64,000 nt of DNA, taken from assembly GCA_045655245.1 (NCBI GenBank), contig JAZOOX010000014.1:7859-71858 (forward strand), read 5' to 3'. Below the pieces are notes generated by a model. It had not been told where the DNA came from, ran no database searches, and worked only from the letters and a program-made list of their open reading frames with translations. Shown here in pieces: positions 15,468-23,346 of the stretch (positions within the stretch are counted from its first letter, which is position 1; each line of letters begins with the position of its first letter). The position numbers and the translations under genes were made by a program. This DNA comes from RGIG8785 sp045655245 (GTDB lineage Bacteria > Bacillota > Clostridia > RGIG8785).

Positions 15468-15894
15468 CAGCCTTTCGATTTCTGCCGCAAAAGAGATCCT
15501 GACAGCGGTGTTGGCGACAGGGAACCGGTTTCGGTTCACCGCCCACGGGGTCAGTATGAGTCCGTTCATCCGTGACGGAGACACTGTGGAGTTGGCGCCC
15601 GTTCAAAAGATTCGGCTGGGGGATATCCTTCTGGCAGAAAAGAATGGGCGGTTGTTGCTCCACCGCGCCGTGGCAATCAAAAAGGATACGGTGCTTTTAA
15701 AAGGGGATAATTTGAGTACTCCCGACGGGTGGTTTCGAAAAAAAGAAATTTTTGCAGTTGCCGTTAAGGTGAGTCATCACCAAGTGCACCAAAAATGGGG
15801 ACTGGAGCGATTTTCGAAAACAGCGGCAGTGCTTTCTCGGTACAATTTTTTGCGAAAAGCTGCTGTTTTTGGCGCAAAGTTTTTAAAAAAGTAA
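15451..15894 (+). CDS. S24/S26 peptidase-like protein, ER/SipW type, without membrane anchor
   Basis: 147 aa. GVSMSPFIRDGD carries the signal-peptidase serine; LLLHRAVAI has histidine where bacterial LepB has lysine; KGDN follows. Ser-His plus KGDN is the pattern of ER/archaeal signal peptidases and SipW. No N-terminal membrane segment is seen, which is odd for a signal peptidase. ATG 15451 follows GGAGGTG and overlaps the exporter gene. A leader-removal role for the precursor peptide is an inference from position. Confidence 0.65.
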   Translation: MRRSFDSLSISAAKEILTAVLATGNRFRFTAHGVSMSPFIRDGDTVELAPVQKIRLGDILLAEKNGRLLLHRAVAIKKDTVLLKGDNLSTPDGWFRKKEIFAVAVKVSHHQVHQKWGLERFSKTAAVLSRYNFLRKAAVFGAKFLKK

Positions 15895-15903
15895 AAAGAA
15901 CTA

Positions 15904-15932
15904 TTGACAATCAGAAAAAATGAATGTATAAT
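15904..15932 (+). promoter_or_regulatory. Strong promoter inside the peptide locus
   Basis: TTGACA (15904-15909), 17-nt spacer, TATAAT (15927-15932): perfect consensus. The leader (to 15998) has a short hairpin ATCCA-TCG-TTGGAT and the ribosome site GGGAGGT. Confidence 0.9.
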
Positions 15933-15998
15933 GTGATTATCAAAATCCATCGTTGGATGTATTATGTTGTTTGATACAATTCTGGGAGGTAATGTAAA

Positions 15999-16592
15999 AT
16001 GAAAAAGTATCTCGTAATTGCAACTGTATTGGTTGCTCTGGTAGCGTTGTTCAGCATCTCTGCTTCTGCTGCAGATATCGCTTTAGCTGATGTTCAGTAT
16101 ACTTCCAGTGCTACTGGTGTTACCATTAACCGTGTTGCTATCGGGCTGTCTGGAGCTCCGGTTCCTTCCGGCGACGGTTATTACACTGTTTTGGCATACA
16201 CCGGTGCAGAAGATCCTTCTGCTGCAACGATTCTGTTTGTAGGTCAGGAAATTACTCCTATTACCAGCTTTAGTGTAAACCCCGCTTCGCTGAATAACAG
16301 ACAGTTGTATGTAAAGTGTGGCGGTAGTGGTGTGGATCAAGCTGGAAACACAAATGCTACTTATGCTTTTTCCCTGGTTGCTTTTGACGAAAATGGAATG
16401 GCTTTGGATGTAAATAAGTATACCACAGCTGGTACCAAGAAACTGGAAGTTACCGGTGCAGACTCCATCCTTCTGTATGGCGCAGAGATTAGAAATGAAG
16501 CTGACCCGGCATACGTTGGCTTTGAAGTTCCTGGTGGAGATTCCGACGGTACCTATGCTCACCGTGTATACAGACAGTTTGTTGAACTGTAA
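15999..16592 (+). CDS. Secreted protein of unknown function
   Basis: 197 aa with a clear signal peptide (MKKYLVIATVLVALVALFS, cleavage likely after ASA at about residue 24). The mature part is rich in Ser, Thr, Val, Ala and Gly with predicted beta-strands and one Cys (KCGG). I do not recognise a family. It has a perfect promoter, and its sequence uses more A/T-ending codons than its neighbours, consistent with high expression. The SLH gene follows 47 bp downstream without a terminator, suggesting that both act at the cell surface. Confidence 0.75.
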   Translation: MKKYLVIATVLVALVALFSISASAADIALADVQYTSSATGVTINRVAIGLSGAPVPSGDGYYTVLAYTGAEDPSAATILFVGQEITPITSFSVNPASLNNRQLYVKCGGSGVDQAGNTNATYAFSLVAFDENGMALDVNKYTTAGTKKLEVTGADSILLYGAEIRNEADPAYVGFEVPGGDSDGTYAHRVYRQFVEL

Positions 16593-16639
16593 TTTGTAGG
16601 AACTTTTTCAAAAAATATACCATAGAGGAGTGTGTTACC

Positions 16640-18070
16640 GTGTACAATCGATTGGTACGGGTAGTCGCACTGGCTCTCACAATTGTTTTGACGATGTCCG
16701 TTTCGGTTTTTGCTGAGACGGACATTTCTGACAATTACGCCAGTTCTTCTGCCGTTTATGCTGCTGCAAAAGATGTAATTGCCAACGCCAAGGATAAGGC
16801 TGCAACCATTGATATTTACTTAGACCGCGCGTCTACCTACCTTGCATCTAACCGTACCGCTTTGATCAAAGACGGTTTTGTACTGCCTGCCGATGCACCT
16901 GCTGCTTTGGCTGCTAACCGGAAGGCGGTAGTAGATCTGCTGGCTGCTGACGGAACAGATTACGAGGATTTAATTAAGACCTTGACCGTCCGTGTTCCTG
17001 CAAATTACTCGCTGGATTACGGCACCTTGGTTGTAGATCGTTCTACCATGGAATCCATTCGCGCTGAAGGGTTTTCCCACCTGGTTTTTGAAAATGATCT
17101 GTTTGCTGTTCGTCTGTCTATGGTAGACTATTTGTCCACCATTCCCGAATCGGTTAAAACAGTTAAGATTTTTGCAGGCGAAACACGCACCGATGTACCT
17201 CAGTCTGTTTTAGACAAGGCGGGTTCTATGCCTATTTTGGTTTTCCGTGAATACCATGACGGTGTTCAGGTCAACAACAACTATTCCAAAAACGCTGTTG
17301 CCTTCATTGTAAAGAGTTCCATGTACAATGTCGCAGGGCGTTCTCCTTCGGAAAATATGTTCTTTAGGTATGACCTGAAGACGAACAGTGTTCATTTTGT
17401 TGTCAATTACGGTTATTCTGTTGCAACCGACACTGCTTCCTTTGGCGTCGAGGACGGCAACTACTTTATCTTCTTGCCCAAGGAAGCCGAAATGCTGAAG
17501 CCTGTCATCCCTGGCGGTAGCAGTAACAAGTCCGGATACGAAGATGTTTTGGACGAGCATTGGGCTTGTGAGTCCATTCGTAAACTTTCCGGCCGTGACG
17601 TTATCAGCGGCGTAGGCAATGGGATGTTTGAACCCGAGTCTTTTGTCACTCGGGAACAGTTTGCCAAGCTGTTGGCCGTCGGCTTTGATATGCCCGACGC
17701 AAGTGATGCGCCTTTCACCGATGTTCCTGCCGATGATTGGGCACATCCCTTCATTTCCCGTGTTTATGCCAAGGGTGTAACCAAGGGAATTGGTGGAAAC
17801 CTCTTTGGTTACGGTCAGCGAATCACCCGTCAGGATATGGCGGTTATGATTTACAAGGTCCTGTCTGAAAACGGTGGTCTGGACGATATTAATCGCGACA
17901 ACTTCACCTTTGTTGACGATTCGTCGATTGCCGATTATGCCCGCGATGCCGTTTACGCAATGCGCGCAAAGGGGATTATCAACGGTAACCCTGACGGTAC
18001 CTTCTGTCCCAACGATTTTGCCACCCGTGCACAGGCCGCAACAATGCTTTGCTCGGCATTGGGGATTTGA
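16640..18070 (+). CDS. S-layer homology (SLH) domain surface protein
   Basis: 476 aa: signal peptide (cleavage after VFA, about residue 25), a unique region of about 270 residues, then three SLH modules (about 297-345, 355-410 and 418-475) that bind pyruvylated wall polymer. GTG 16640 follows GAGGAG. No terminator separates it from the upstream secreted-protein gene or from the PqqD-like gene, whose ATG is 2 bp after this stop. A surface-anchored protein inside a peptide-maturation operon suggests a wall-associated target, resistance factor or receptor, but no function is shown. Confidence 0.88.
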   Translation: MYNRLVRVVALALTIVLTMSVSVFAETDISDNYASSSAVYAAAKDVIANAKDKAATIDIYLDRASTYLASNRTALIKDGFVLPADAPAALAANRKAVVDLLAADGTDYEDLIKTLTVRVPANYSLDYGTLVVDRSTMESIRAEGFSHLVFENDLFAVRLSMVDYLSTIPESVKTVKIFAGETRTDVPQSVLDKAGSMPILVFREYHDGVQVNNNYSKNAVAFIVKSSMYNVAGRSPSENMFFRYDLKTNSVHFVVNYGYSVATDTASFGVEDGNYFIFLPKEAEMLKPVIPGGSSNKSGYEDVLDEHWACESIRKLSGRDVISGVGNGMFEPESFVTREQFAKLLAVGFDMPDASDAPFTDVPADDWAHPFISRVYAKGVTKGIGGNLFGYGQRITRQDMAVMIYKVLSENGGLDDINRDNFTFVDDSSIADYARDAVYAMRAKGIINGNPDGTFCPNDFATRAQAATMLCSALGI

Positions 18071-18072
18071 GT

Positions 18073-18366
18073 ATGGCTTTAGCAGAATCGGTTGTCTTCA
18101 AAAAACACTCCGAACTGGTCGAGCGTGAGATTGAAGGAGAAATCCTGGTTATCCCGATTATGGCCGGTGTCGGTGATGCGGATGCCAATATGTATTCTTT
18201 TAATAACCAGGGCGCGGCAATATGGGGTCTTATCGATGGCGAGACCTCGTTGGGTGAAATTGCAGACCGTCTTTGTGAAGAGTACGAGGTAACCCGCGAC
18301 CGTGCGTTACAGGAAACAGTTGTGTTTCTGGAGGAACTTGCGGAACGGAACTTGATTTTACAGTAG
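18073..18366 (+). CDS. PqqD-like peptide-recognition protein
   Basis: 97 aa, winged-helix fold of the PqqD/RRE type, which binds leader peptides and presents them to radical SAM enzymes. Typical pieces: SFNNQGAAIWGLIDGETSLGEIADRL and EEYEVTRDRALQETVVFLEEL. ATG 18073 is 2 bp after the SLH stop, so translation is probably coupled; a weak GGGGA lies 7-8 nt before. It immediately precedes the radical SAM gene, as PqqD-like genes usually do. Confidence 0.85.
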   Translation: MALAESVVFKKHSELVEREIEGEILVIPIMAGVGDADANMYSFNNQGAAIWGLIDGETSLGEIADRLCEEYEVTRDRALQETVVFLEELAERNLILQ

Positions 18367-18406
18367 CGCAGTCCGAAAAGACGGAGATTTGAAATGAGGG
18401 ATTTGA

Positions 18407-19519
18407 ATGGAGCAACGTCGTACACCGACTTCATTTGAATTTTTAAAAAAGAAAGCGGCGGATAAAACGCCGCTTTCTTTAAGTGTAGAGTTAACGGCGC
18501 GTTGCAACAACGATTGCCGACATTGTTATATCAATGTCCCCGCAGGGGATATCGCTGCCAAGGAAAAGGAACTCCCCCTTACCGAATGGGAAAGGATTGC
18601 CGATATGGCACGAGATGCAGGAGTGCTCTGGTGCCTGATTTCAGGCGGGGAACCCATGCTTCGCAGTGATTTTTTTGACCTTTACATGATGTTTAAACGT
18701 AAGGGGTTTTTGATCACTCTCTTTACCAATGCAACCTTAATGACCGAAGAGGCAGTGGCGTTTTTCAAGCGGTATCCGCCCTATAAAATTGAGGTTTCGG
18801 TCTACGGCGTTACCGACGATACTTATTTTGCGGTCACAGGAAAACGTGGGTACTGTCAGCGGATGAAAGAGGGCATTGAACGGTTGCGTGCTGCGGGGCT
18901 ATACACCTGCTTGAAAACCCCTTTGATTCGTTCGAATCAGCAGGAGGCAGAAGCAATTTACCAATACTGTCGGGAACGGTCTTCTGAACCATTTCGTTTT
19001 GATACCATTCTACACAACCGGGTGGACTTTGACGCCGACCGCAATCGCTCGATTGCTGAAGAACGGTTAACACATCAACAGGTACTGGACTTGGAAGGCT
19101 TACGTCCTGAACGGTTGGAAATTTTAAAAAATGCGTGTCTGAACTCGCAACGTCAACTGCGTATCGACCCGGTCACGGGAGAACAACCGTTGTTTCGTTG
19201 TCGTGCGGGGGCGGAAAGCATCACGGTTGATCCTTATGGCAGAATGCGCCTTTGTGCTATGTTATCGGGTCCTGAATTCTTATATGATTTGAAGAAGGGC
19301 ACCATTGATGAGGCCATGGGACCATTTCGGGATAGGATTTTGACAATGCCCAACAAAAACCCCGCCTTTGAACGGTGCCGCGGCTGTCGGGCGTTGCCCC
19401 TTTGCAACTGGTGTCCCGGCCGTGCCCTTTTGGAGATGGGAACAGTGGATGCCTTTATGCCAGAACTTTGCCGATTGGCAGAGAAACGCTTTGATGCTTT
19501 GACCAAGGAGGATGTGTAA
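18407..19519 (+). CDS. Radical SAM/SPASM peptide-modifying enzyme
   Basis: 370 aa. The [4Fe-4S]-SAM motif CNNDCRHC is at about residues 33-40, followed by ISGGEPMLR. The C-terminal SPASM domain has the pattern C-x12-G-x4-C (starting at CRAGAES), then CxxCx5CxxC (CRGCRALPLCNWC) and a final Cys (LCRLAEK), enough for two auxiliary clusters. SPASM enzymes of this kind form thioether or C-C links in ribosomal peptides. The partner PqqD lies upstream and the candidate substrate is the 53-aa peptide at 20432. Confidence 0.88.
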   Translation: MEQRRTPTSFEFLKKKAADKTPLSLSVELTARCNNDCRHCYINVPAGDIAAKEKELPLTEWERIADMARDAGVLWCLISGGEPMLRSDFFDLYMMFKRKGFLITLFTNATLMTEEAVAFFKRYPPYKIEVSVYGVTDDTYFAVTGKRGYCQRMKEGIERLRAAGLYTCLKTPLIRSNQQEAEAIYQYCRERSSEPFRFDTILHNRVDFDADRNRSIAEERLTHQQVLDLEGLRPERLEILKNACLNSQRQLRIDPVTGEQPLFRCRAGAESITVDPYGRMRLCAMLSGPEFLYDLKKGTIDEAMGPFRDRILTMPNKNPAFERCRGCRALPLCNWCPGRALLEMGTVDAFMPELCRLAEKRFDALTKEDV

Positions 19520-20394
19520 TGCGGGACGAAAAATGTTACGGGATGTATGCCGCGGCGGGAATTACCTTTCGGCTGTTTTCCGAACGCCCTGTTACAACTT
19601 CCACTTTTGCACCCAAAATGGACAAGTTTGCCGTTGCCGAGACGGGCGCCGAGGTGGTGGACGTCCATCACCATTTTACCATGCCCCAACGGCGGTTCGA
19701 TACATCACCTGTGTACAACACCTCCCCCTGGACCATTTACCAGGAAGGGGAGACCTGGCACTATGTTTGGACCAATAAGCTGACCCGGACGGTGGAATAC
19801 TACGCCGTTTTTACCGAGGAATACCATCAGGTACACATCTACCACTACAACACCGATCTTTGGGATCGGGGGAATCACGTGGGACTGTTGATGCGCACCA
19901 ATGATCAGGTGCTGTTTTTGCCCCTGCTTTGGCAGCGGGGTGGATTTGTGCTTCATTCCTCGGCGGTGGTTCAGGGGGATCGTGCCATTGTTTTGGTGGG
20001 GCATTCGGGCGCGGGGAAGAGTACTGCTACCAATCACTTTGGAAAAGATGCAGTGGTCATCAGCGAAGACCGCAATATTATTCTACCCGAGAATGACGCG
20101 TTTTACGTTTACGGTTCCTGGATTCATTATAACAACGATCGTATCACCAATGACCGTAAGCGAGTAGATGCGTTGTACTTCATCAAAAAGGCCAACGAAA
20201 CCCGTTTAGAACCTTTAAAACCCTTGACCGCAATACACGAAACGCTGTCCCATGTCGCTCGTGGATACGCCAATGCCAAGGGCTGGAATGCCACCGTTGA
20301 TGCAGTGGAAAAATTTATTCAAAAAAATTTATGTTTTTACTTGCATTTTGAAAAAGATGGTGGTATAATGAATTTACTAAATCGTCAAAATTGA
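19519..20394 (+). CDS. HprK-like kinase of the peptide locus
   Basis: 291 aa. The P-loop GHSGAGKST (about residues 161-169) sits in an HPr-kinase-like C-terminal domain, preceded by VLHSSAVV. The N-terminal 130 residues, with motif VVDVHHHF, are unlike HprK. Proteins of this type accompany lasso peptide genes, where one (in the paeninodin cluster) phosphorylates the precursor. Here no lasso cyclase is present, so the target may be the 53-aa peptide. The ATG overlaps the radical SAM stop by 1 bp behind AAGGAGG. The 3' end contains the precursor promoter. Confidence 0.75.
   Translation: MRDEKCYGMYAAAGITFRLFSERPVTTSTFAPKMDKFAVAETGAEVVDVHHHFTMPQRRFDTSPVYNTSPWTIYQEGETWHYVWTNKLTRTVEYYAVFTEEYHQVHIYHYNTDLWDRGNHVGLLMRTNDQVLFLPLLWQRGGFVLHSSAVVQGDRAIVLVGHSGAGKSTATNHFGKDAVVISEDRNIILPENDAFYVYGSWIHYNNDRITNDRKRVDALYFIKKANETRLEPLKPLTAIHETLSHVARGYANAKGWNATVDAVEKFIQKNLCFYLHFEKDGGIMNLLNRQN
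20341..20369 (+). promoter_or_regulatory. Promoter of the precursor peptide gene, inside the kinase gene
   Basis: TTGCAT (20341-20346), 17-nt spacer, TATAAT (20364-20369) preceded by GGTGG. Start about 20376, giving a leader of about 56 nt. Confidence 0.8.
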
Positions 20395-20431
20395 TTTAAT
20401 AATGTAAAGTTTCATTGGGAGGTATATGAGA

Positions 20432-20593
20432 ATGAAAAAGGTATGGGAAACTCCTGAAGTTGTAGCAGTAGTACATGGTAGCCCTGAAGAAGCTGTTTTG
20501 ATGACTTGCTATGATGATTTGACTTGCGAATTCGATGCAGCCGAAAGCACTGGGGCTGAATTTCTGACTGTTGATCTGGCTGCTATCAGCTGA
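20432..20593 (+). CDS. Candidate RiPP precursor peptide (53 aa)
   Basis: Opens MKKVWETPEVVAVVHGSPEE, the MKKxWxxPxV style of leaders found with PqqD-type recognition proteins. The core region holds two back-to-back hexapeptides, TCYDDL and TCEFDA, each of the form T-C-x-x-D, ending with an acidic, Cys-free tail. Cys followed closely by Asp is the arrangement used by SPASM enzymes that make thioether links to acidic side chains. ATG 20432 is chosen over ATG 20426 because GGGAGGT is 8 nt before it. It has its own promoter and is followed by a strong hairpin. Too short for routine gene calling. Confidence 0.82.
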   Translation: MKKVWETPEVVAVVHGSPEEAVLMTCYDDLTCEFDAAESTGAEFLTVDLAAIS

Positions 20594-20626
20594 TTTTTAC
20601 ATTTTTCACAACCAAAAATGACAATT

Positions 20627-20656
20627 ACCAAGTTGTTGGGATACCGACAGCTTGGT
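20627..20656 (+). terminator. Hairpin after the precursor gene
   Basis: 13-bp stem with wobble pairs (ACCAAGTTGTTGG with CCGACAGCTTGGT) around a GATA loop, followed by a T-rich stretch. Probable terminator or 3' stabiliser of the precursor mRNA. Confidence 0.65.
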
Positions 20657-20700
20657 TTGTTGTGTCTTTGAACAAACGAGCTGTATCGGAAATACGAAAG

Positions 20701-20731
20701 GCGGGGAAAGGGGACTTTCTCTGCTTTTTTT
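20701..20731 (+). terminator. Second terminator before metY
   Basis: GCGGGGAAAG with CTTTCTCTGC (G-U pairs allowed) around GGGA, then seven T. Confidence 0.75.
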
Positions 20732-20732
20732 C

Positions 20733-20761
20733 TTTACATTAATAGGAGACTGTGGTACAAT
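20733..20761 (+). promoter_or_regulatory. Promoter of metY
   Basis: TTTACA (20733-20738), 17-nt spacer, TACAAT (20756-20761) preceded by TGTGG. Confidence 0.8.
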
Positions 20762-20816
20762 AAAGCCAATACCAAAAGGGGGTTGCCCCTGCTTATACCA
20801 AACGGAGGTGTCTCGA

Positions 20817-22082
20817 ATGAGAATTGAAACCAAGTGTATTCAAGAAGGATATGAGCCGAAAAACGGAGAACCGAGAATGCTCCCCATTTTTCAGAGCACG
20901 ACCTATAAATACGACAGCGCCGAGCATTTAGGGAAACTTTTTGACTTAGAGGCTCCGGGGCATATGTATACCCGCATCTCCAATCCTACGGTGGATGCGG
21001 TTGAAAAGAAGATTGCCGCTTTGGAAGGCGGTATCGGTGCTCTTTGTACCTCGGGCGGTCAGGCAGCCAGCCTGATTTCGGTCATGAACATCTGTCGTGC
21101 AGGAGACCATATCATCAGTTCCTCTGCCATTTACGGCGGTACCTTGAATCTTTTTGACGTGACCTTGCGGAAGTTTGGCATCGAGACTACTTTTATTCCC
21201 CCGGATGCAGACGAGGAGACTTTAGAAGCTGCCTTCCGTGAAAACACCAAGCTGGTCTTTGCTGAGAGTCTGTCCAACCCTTCTCTGGCGGTAGTGGACC
21301 TGGAACTCTTTTCCCGCATTGCCCATGCTCACGGGGTTCCGCTGATTATTGACAACACCTTCCCCACGGCGGTGAACTGCCGTCCCTTCGAGCACGGTGC
21401 TGACATTGTGATTCATTCTACTTCTAAGTACATGGATGGCCATGGCGTTTCGTTGGGCGGTGTCATTATTGATTCGGGTAAATTCCAGTGGTCTCCCGAA
21501 AAGTTCCCTGACCTGGTTGAGCCGGACGAGTCCTACCACGGCGTTAGCTACGTTCGTGATTTTGGTGCGGCGGCGTACATTACCAAGGCCCGTGTCCAGC
21601 TAATGCGTGACCTGGCATCGTCCCCCTCGCCCTTTAACGCTTTTTTGCTGAATTTGGGGCTTGAGACCCTACCTTTACGGATGAAGCAGCATTGTGAAAA
21701 TGCGATGAAGGTTGCCGCATTTTTGGATGCCGAGGACAAGGTGGCATGGGTTTGCCATCCCTCTTTAAAATCCCATCCCCAGTATGATTTGGCGCAAAAA
21801 TACTTGAAGGACAGTGGTTGCGGCGTCATCTCCTTTGGTGTGAAAGGCGGACGGGAAGCTGCAATGAAACTGATGAACAGCCTACAACTTGCCAAGATTG
21901 TAGTCCACGTTGCAGATGCCCGTACTTGTGTACTCCATCCCGCATCTACCACCCATCGTCAGCTGACCGACCAACAGTTAGTCGAGTGTGGTGTGAAACC
22001 CGAAATGATCCGTCTGTCGGTGGGTATTGAGCATGCTGACGACATCATTGATGACCTGAAGCAGGCGTTGGCAAGATTATGA
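20817..22082 (+). CDS. metY: O-acetylhomoserine sulfhydrylase-type enzyme
   Basis: 421-aa Cys/Met metabolism PLP enzyme. Features: YTRISNPTVDAVEKKIAALEGG, the PLP lysine in HSTSKYMDGHG, and C-terminal RLSVGIEHADDIIDDL. Family size and the NPTVD motif favour O-acetylhomoserine sulfhydrylase (homocysteine synthesis), but cystathionine gamma-synthase or lyase activity cannot be excluded. ATG 20817 follows GGAGGTG; an open frame reaching back to 20652 crosses two terminators and the promoter and is ignored. The stop overlaps the next gene's ATG. Confidence 0.87.
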   Translation: MRIETKCIQEGYEPKNGEPRMLPIFQSTTYKYDSAEHLGKLFDLEAPGHMYTRISNPTVDAVEKKIAALEGGIGALCTSGGQAASLISVMNICRAGDHIISSSAIYGGTLNLFDVTLRKFGIETTFIPPDADEETLEAAFRENTKLVFAESLSNPSLAVVDLELFSRIAHAHGVPLIIDNTFPTAVNCRPFEHGADIVIHSTSKYMDGHGVSLGGVIIDSGKFQWSPEKFPDLVEPDESYHGVSYVRDFGAAAYITKARVQLMRDLASSPSPFNAFLLNLGLETLPLRMKQHCENAMKVAAFLDAEDKVAWVCHPSLKSHPQYDLAQKYLKDSGCGVISFGVKGGREAAMKLMNSLQLAKIVVHVADARTCVLHPASTTHRQLTDQQLVECGVKPEMIRLSVGIEHADDIIDDLKQALARL

Positions 22083-23209
22083 GCCGTTACGAGTTAGTGA
22101 TTCCCACCCTTTTCGGTATTGAGGCGGTTGTCGCCCGTGAAGTGCGGGAATTGGGTTACGAGACCACCGAAGTTTCGGACGGTCGGGTCTGTTTTTTAGG
22201 GGACGACGAGGCGGTGGTGCGCGCCAACCTGGGCATTCGTGCAGGTGAGCGGGTTTTGATCAAGGTGGGGGAGTTTGAAGCCCGTACTTTTACAGAACTG
22301 TTTGACGGCTGCCGTGCATTGGACTGGCCACGGTTTATCCCCAAGCACGGGGCGTTCCCCGTGAAGGGGCACTCGGTGCGCTCGACTCTGTTCAGCGTTC
22401 CTGACTGCCAAAAGATTATTAAAAAGAGTGTTGCCGATTGTCTGGGTAGCCGGTACTCCCTGGGGCGGATGCCCGAGGATGGAGAGCTGTACCAGATTCA
22501 GTTTTCTATTTTAAAGGACAAGGTAACCTTGATGATTGATACCAGCGGTGAGGGTTTGCATAAGCGGGGTTACCGCAGGGATTCGTCCAACCGCGCCCCC
22601 ATCCGTGAGACCCTGGCGAGTGCCATGGTGCAGTTGTCCTTTTGGAATGAGCATCGGATCTTGCTGGACCCCTTTTGCGGGTCGGGGACCATCCCCATTG
22701 AGGCGGCAATGATCGCCAAGAACATGGCGCCCGGGTTGCGGCGCAACTTTGCGGCAGAGTCTTTTAGCTGGCTGGACCCCACCCTTTGGAAAGAAATCCG
22801 TGAAGAGTTTACAGATGCGGTGGTGGAAGCCAAAGATACCATGATTTTTGCTTCGGACATCAACCCTGACTGTGTTCGTCTGACCATGAAAAATGCATCG
22901 GCGGCGCGGGTAGACCCCCTGGTTCGTGCAGGGGTGCGGGACGTTCGTGATCTAAAGTTCCGCGACCCGCGGGGCATCATCATTACCAACCCGCCTTATG
23001 GTGAGCGGATGGGGGATGCCAAGGAGGCGAAAGAACTTTCTCGGGTGATGGGGCGTGTGTTCCCCACATTCCCCGATTGGTCTTATTACATTATTACGCC
23101 TGACGAGGACTTTGAAAAAGACTTTGGAAAAAAAGCGTCCAAAAAACGGAAACTTTACAATGGTATGATTCGGTGTCAGTACTACCAGTACTTTGCTCCG
23201 AAAAAATGA
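22079..23209 (+). CDS. THUMP-domain 23S rRNA methyltransferase (RlmL-like)
   Basis: 376 aa: ferredoxin-like plus THUMP domain (about 1-155), then a Rossmann methyltransferase with LLDPFCGSGTIPIEAAM as SAM motif and TNPPYGERM as the catalytic N-P-P-Y for guanine N2 methylation. Corresponds to the methyltransferase part of RlmL, or Bacillus YpsC. It overlaps metY by 4 bp (ATGA), so the pair is one transcript. Confidence 0.88.
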   Translation: MSRYELVIPTLFGIEAVVAREVRELGYETTEVSDGRVCFLGDDEAVVRANLGIRAGERVLIKVGEFEARTFTELFDGCRALDWPRFIPKHGAFPVKGHSVRSTLFSVPDCQKIIKKSVADCLGSRYSLGRMPEDGELYQIQFSILKDKVTLMIDTSGEGLHKRGYRRDSSNRAPIRETLASAMVQLSFWNEHRILLDPFCGSGTIPIEAAMIAKNMAPGLRRNFAAESFSWLDPTLWKEIREEFTDAVVEAKDTMIFASDINPDCVRLTMKNASAARVDPLVRAGVRDVRDLKFRDPRGIIITNPPYGERMGDAKEAKELSRVMGRVFPTFPDWSYYIITPDEDFEKDFGKKASKKRKLYNGMIRCQYYQYFAPKK

Positions 23210-23219
23210 GAAAACGCGA

Positions 23220-23258
23220 GAGAAACTTCGAAATCACGAGGTTTCTCTTATTTTTTTG
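23220..23258 (+). terminator. Terminator of the metY operon
   Basis: GAGAAACTTCG with CGAGGTTTCTC, then a T run ending just before the ctsR operators. Confidence 0.8.
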
Positions 23259-23262
23259 AAAA

Positions 23263-23327
23263 TTTGACTTTGTTTGACTTTTGCGATTTTGTGACAGAAT
23301 GGTATACTAAAGTCAAAGAAAGTCAAA
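23263..23327 (+). promoter_or_regulatory. ctsR promoter flanked by two CtsR operators
   Basis: CtsR boxes are tandem AGTCAAA heptamers. One lies on the minus strand at 23263-23281 (TTTGACTTTGTTTGACTTT), one on the plus strand at 23309-23327 (AAAGTCAAAGAAAGTCAAA). The -10 TATACT (23303-23308) lies between them, with a -35 near 23280-23286. Confidence 0.9.
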
Positions 23328-23346
23328 AACAAAAAGAGGTGGTCTG

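Noticed and set aside
13728..20593. Lasso peptide biosynthesis cluster
   Set aside because: The HprK-like kinase, PqqD-like protein and leader style recall lasso clusters, but no asparagine-synthetase-like cyclase or B2 protease is present; a SPASM radical SAM enzyme takes their place.
20652..20816. N-terminal extension of metY
   Set aside because: It crosses a terminator and the metY promoter; ATG 20817 gives normal length.
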